Part shown: piece after piece, positions 6,568-7,742 of the stretch | How the letters are laid out: every line of letters starts with the position of its first letter | Numbering within the stretch: position 1 is the first letter of the stretch | From: a bacterium | GTDB lineage: Bacteria; Verrucomicrobiota; Verrucomicrobiae; Opitutales; Opitutaceae | Reading direction: 5' to 3' | Length of the DNA: 7,742 nt | NCBI GenBank assembly: GCA_021780625.1 | Contig: JAJXYI010000047.1 | Location: 1 to 7,742, forward strand | The notes under the pieces: generated by a model | What the model saw: the letters and a program-made list of their open reading frames with translations, nothing else | The model's database searches: none | What the model was told of the DNA's origin: nothing | Position numbers and translations under genes: made by a program

Positions 6568-7742
6568 CAGGCGCTCCGTCGGTTTACGAACTGGATCAGA
6601 ATTGCCAAGCTCCAGACGCGCGACCACTCGCGGGGATCGTCCGATTCGAGGAAGCCACGCCACCGCTCTCGGGCGGCCGCGGCGTCGAACAGGCCGCTCC
6701 GGCCCAGGCTGGACTCGGAGTAACAGTCTTCAAGGAAGGGACGGAGTTCACGTTTCATCCAGACTGCGAACGGGAGCGTGAAACCCTTTTTCTTCCGCCC
6801 GCGAAGCAGCGGCGGGAGCATGTCGCCGACGGCATCTTCGAGCGCCGCCTTCGGATGATGCGGGGTGAATTTGAAGTGCGCAGGCTGATGCCAGAGCCAC
6901 TCGATGAACGTGCGATCGATGAACGGCACGCGCAGCTCGATCGAGTGCCGCATGCTCATCACGTCGCTGTCGTGCAGCAGCACGTCTGCCATATAGGTCC
7001 GCAGTTCCCAGGCGCTGATGGCTTGGAGGTCCGGCTGGCCTGCAAGCTCGCGCGAGAGCAGCGGAAGCTGGGGATGGAAGGGCGTGTAGCGGTTCCGCAG
7101 CTGCGCACGGGCATCGGGCGAAAGCAGTGTCGCCTGTGCCGGAATCGTGAACACTCGTCGCTGCAGGGCCCCGAGTTCCTGGAGGGTCCGGGCGTGTTCC
7201 AGAAAATCGGCGAGCTTTCGCTGCTGGACTCCCCCTCGCCTGAGCCGGCTTACGACGGCTGCCCGAACGAAGGCGGGAAGGCTCCACCATGCCGGCAGCC
7301 AGCGCTTCAGCTTCGGCAATACCTTGAAGGACGGATAGCCACCGAACAACTCGTCGCCGCCCAGCCCGGAAAGGACGACCGTCACGCCGCCGTCGCGCGC
7401 GGCCAGGCTGGCGTAGTAGGTGTTGATGCCGTCGCCCGAGGGGTGATCCAGCGAGTCGAGAATCCGATTGATGTCTGCGGCCACCCGCCGGCCCGTCAAC
7501 ACGAACGGATGGTGGTCGGTGCCGAGGAACCGGGCCGTCTCCCCGGCGGCCTCGCCCTCGGAAAAGGCGCGTTCCTCGAATTCGATTGAAAAGGTCTTCA
7601 GCCGGGAGCCCGAGACCTTCGTCATCAGTCCCGTGATGACCGCCGAATCCAGCCCCCCGGAAAGGAATGCCCCGACCGGAACGTCGGCCGCGACGTGCGC
7701 GCGAATCGTATCCTCAAGGCGGTGACGCAACTCGCCGTTGAA
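6567..7742 (-). CDS. AsnB-type asparagine synthetase (glutamine-hydrolysing), C-terminal part; 5' end outside window
   Basis: This is the ATP-dependent amide-forming domain of a class B asparagine synthetase. The family adenylates a carboxylate and amidates it with ammonia released from glutamine. The visible 391 residues carry the ATP pyrophosphatase loop SGGLDS at fragment residues 28-33, the block SGLGGDELFGGY at about 125-136, the late motif MSMRHSIELRVPFID, and the C-terminal RKKKGFTLPF typical of the family. The N-terminal glutamine amidotransferase domain, with its catalytic Cys, is not in the window. The reading frame is open to the right edge, so the TTG at 7730 is an internal Leu codon and not a start; full-length relatives are about 600-650 residues. 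The stop overlaps the next start as TGATG. Enzymes of this subfamily, with DGINTYY upstream of the SGLGGDE block, often sit in polysaccharide loci. The substrate could be free aspartate or a sugar acid; the sequence does not decide. Confidence 0.93.
   Translation of the reverse strand, partial: FNGELRHRLEDTIRAHVAADVPVGAFLSGGLDSAVITGLMTKVSGSRLKTFSIEFEERAFSEGEAAGETARFLGTDHHPFVLTGRRVAADINRILDSLDHPSGDGINTYYASLAARDGGVTVVLSGLGGDELFGGYPSFKVLPKLKRWLPAWWSLPAFVRAAVVSRLRRGGVQQRKLADFLEHARTLQELGALQRRVFTIPAQATLLSPDARAQLRNRYTPFHPQLPLLSRELAGQPDLQAISAWELRTYMADVLLHDSDVMSMRHSIELRVPFIDRTFIEWLWHQPAHFKFTPHHPKAALEDAVGDMLPPLLRGRKKKGFTLPFAVWMKRELRPFLEDCYSESSLGRSGLFDAAAARERWRGFLESDDPREWSRVWSLAILIQFVNRRSA
6574..6577 (-). 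promoter_or_regulatory. Ribosome-binding site (GGAG) for the GT4 glycosyltransferase
   Basis: A GGAG lies 6 nt upstream of the ATG at 6567-6565, inside the last codons of the AsnB-like gene. It is the clearest Shine-Dalgarno in the window. It supports starting the glycosyltransferase at 6567 and not at an in-frame ATG 32 codons upstream, which would lie deep in the preceding gene. Confidence 0.6.

Noticed and set aside
6568..6663. 32-codon N-terminal extension of the GT4 glycosyltransferase
   Set aside because: It lies inside the AsnB-like gene and precedes the canonical first beta strand. The ATG at 6567 has a GGAG at 6 nt and an overlapping upstream stop.
7728..7730. TTG as the start of the AsnB-like protein
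   Set aside because: The frame stays open to the window edge, and a start here would remove the amidotransferase domain expected of the family. It is read as an internal Leu.
1..7742. tRNA/rRNA genes, CRISPR array, transposase or insertion-sequence ends
   Set aside because: Reading both strands showed no cloverleaf-like or rRNA-like segment, no regularly spaced repeats and no transposase motif; coding genes occupy nearly the whole window.

Overview
The window is a GC-rich piece of a Gram-negative surface-polysaccharide locus. Every supported gene lies on the minus strand, so transcription runs from the right edge to the left. I recognise eight genes. The first (right edge) and last (left edge) are cut by the window. 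Heptose-biosynthesis genes (hldD and an hldA/hldE-type kinase) point to a bacterium with a lipopolysaccharide outer membrane. The lineage cannot be fixed from this stretch. The HldD sequence and weak ribosome-binding sites recall GC-rich Verrucomicrobia/Acidobacteria-like bacteria, but this is an impression and not a placement.

In transcription order the layout is: (1) the C-terminal two thirds of an AsnB-type glutamine-dependent asparagine synthetase/amidotransferase (6567-7742, open at the right edge); (2) a GT4-type glycosyltransferase (5482-6567); (3) an ABC-2 polysaccharide-export permease, Wzm type (4661-5485); (4) its ATPase with a C-terminal substrate-binding-like extension, Wzt type (3386-4651); (5) a class I SAM methyltransferase (2715-3389); (6) a GT9 heptosyltransferase-like enzyme (1841-2707); then a 100-bp gap; (7) ADP-L-glycero-D-manno-heptose 6-epimerase HldD (751-1740); (8) the N-terminal part of a PfkB-type D-glycero-D-manno-heptose-7-phosphate kinase (1-734, open at the left edge).

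Genes 1-6 are packed as one transcription unit. The junctions are a 1-nt TGATG overlap, a 4-nt ATGA overlap, a 9-nt gap, a second ATGA overlap and a 7-nt gap. hldD and the kinase follow after the only sizeable gap and are 16 nt apart. A coherent reading is that the glycosyltransferases build a lipid-linked glycan, the methyltransferase and/or the AsnB-like enzyme modify it, and Wzm-Wzt exports it across the inner membrane. The last two genes contribute to ADP-heptose, the donor expected for a GT9 heptosyltransferase.

I found no RNA gene, mobile element, CRISPR array, repeat family or convincing terminator. The locus looks like a recognisable O-antigen/LPS cluster and not a new kind of system. 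The most testable idea is that the methyltransferase makes or adjusts the chain-end mark read by the Wzt C-terminal domain.
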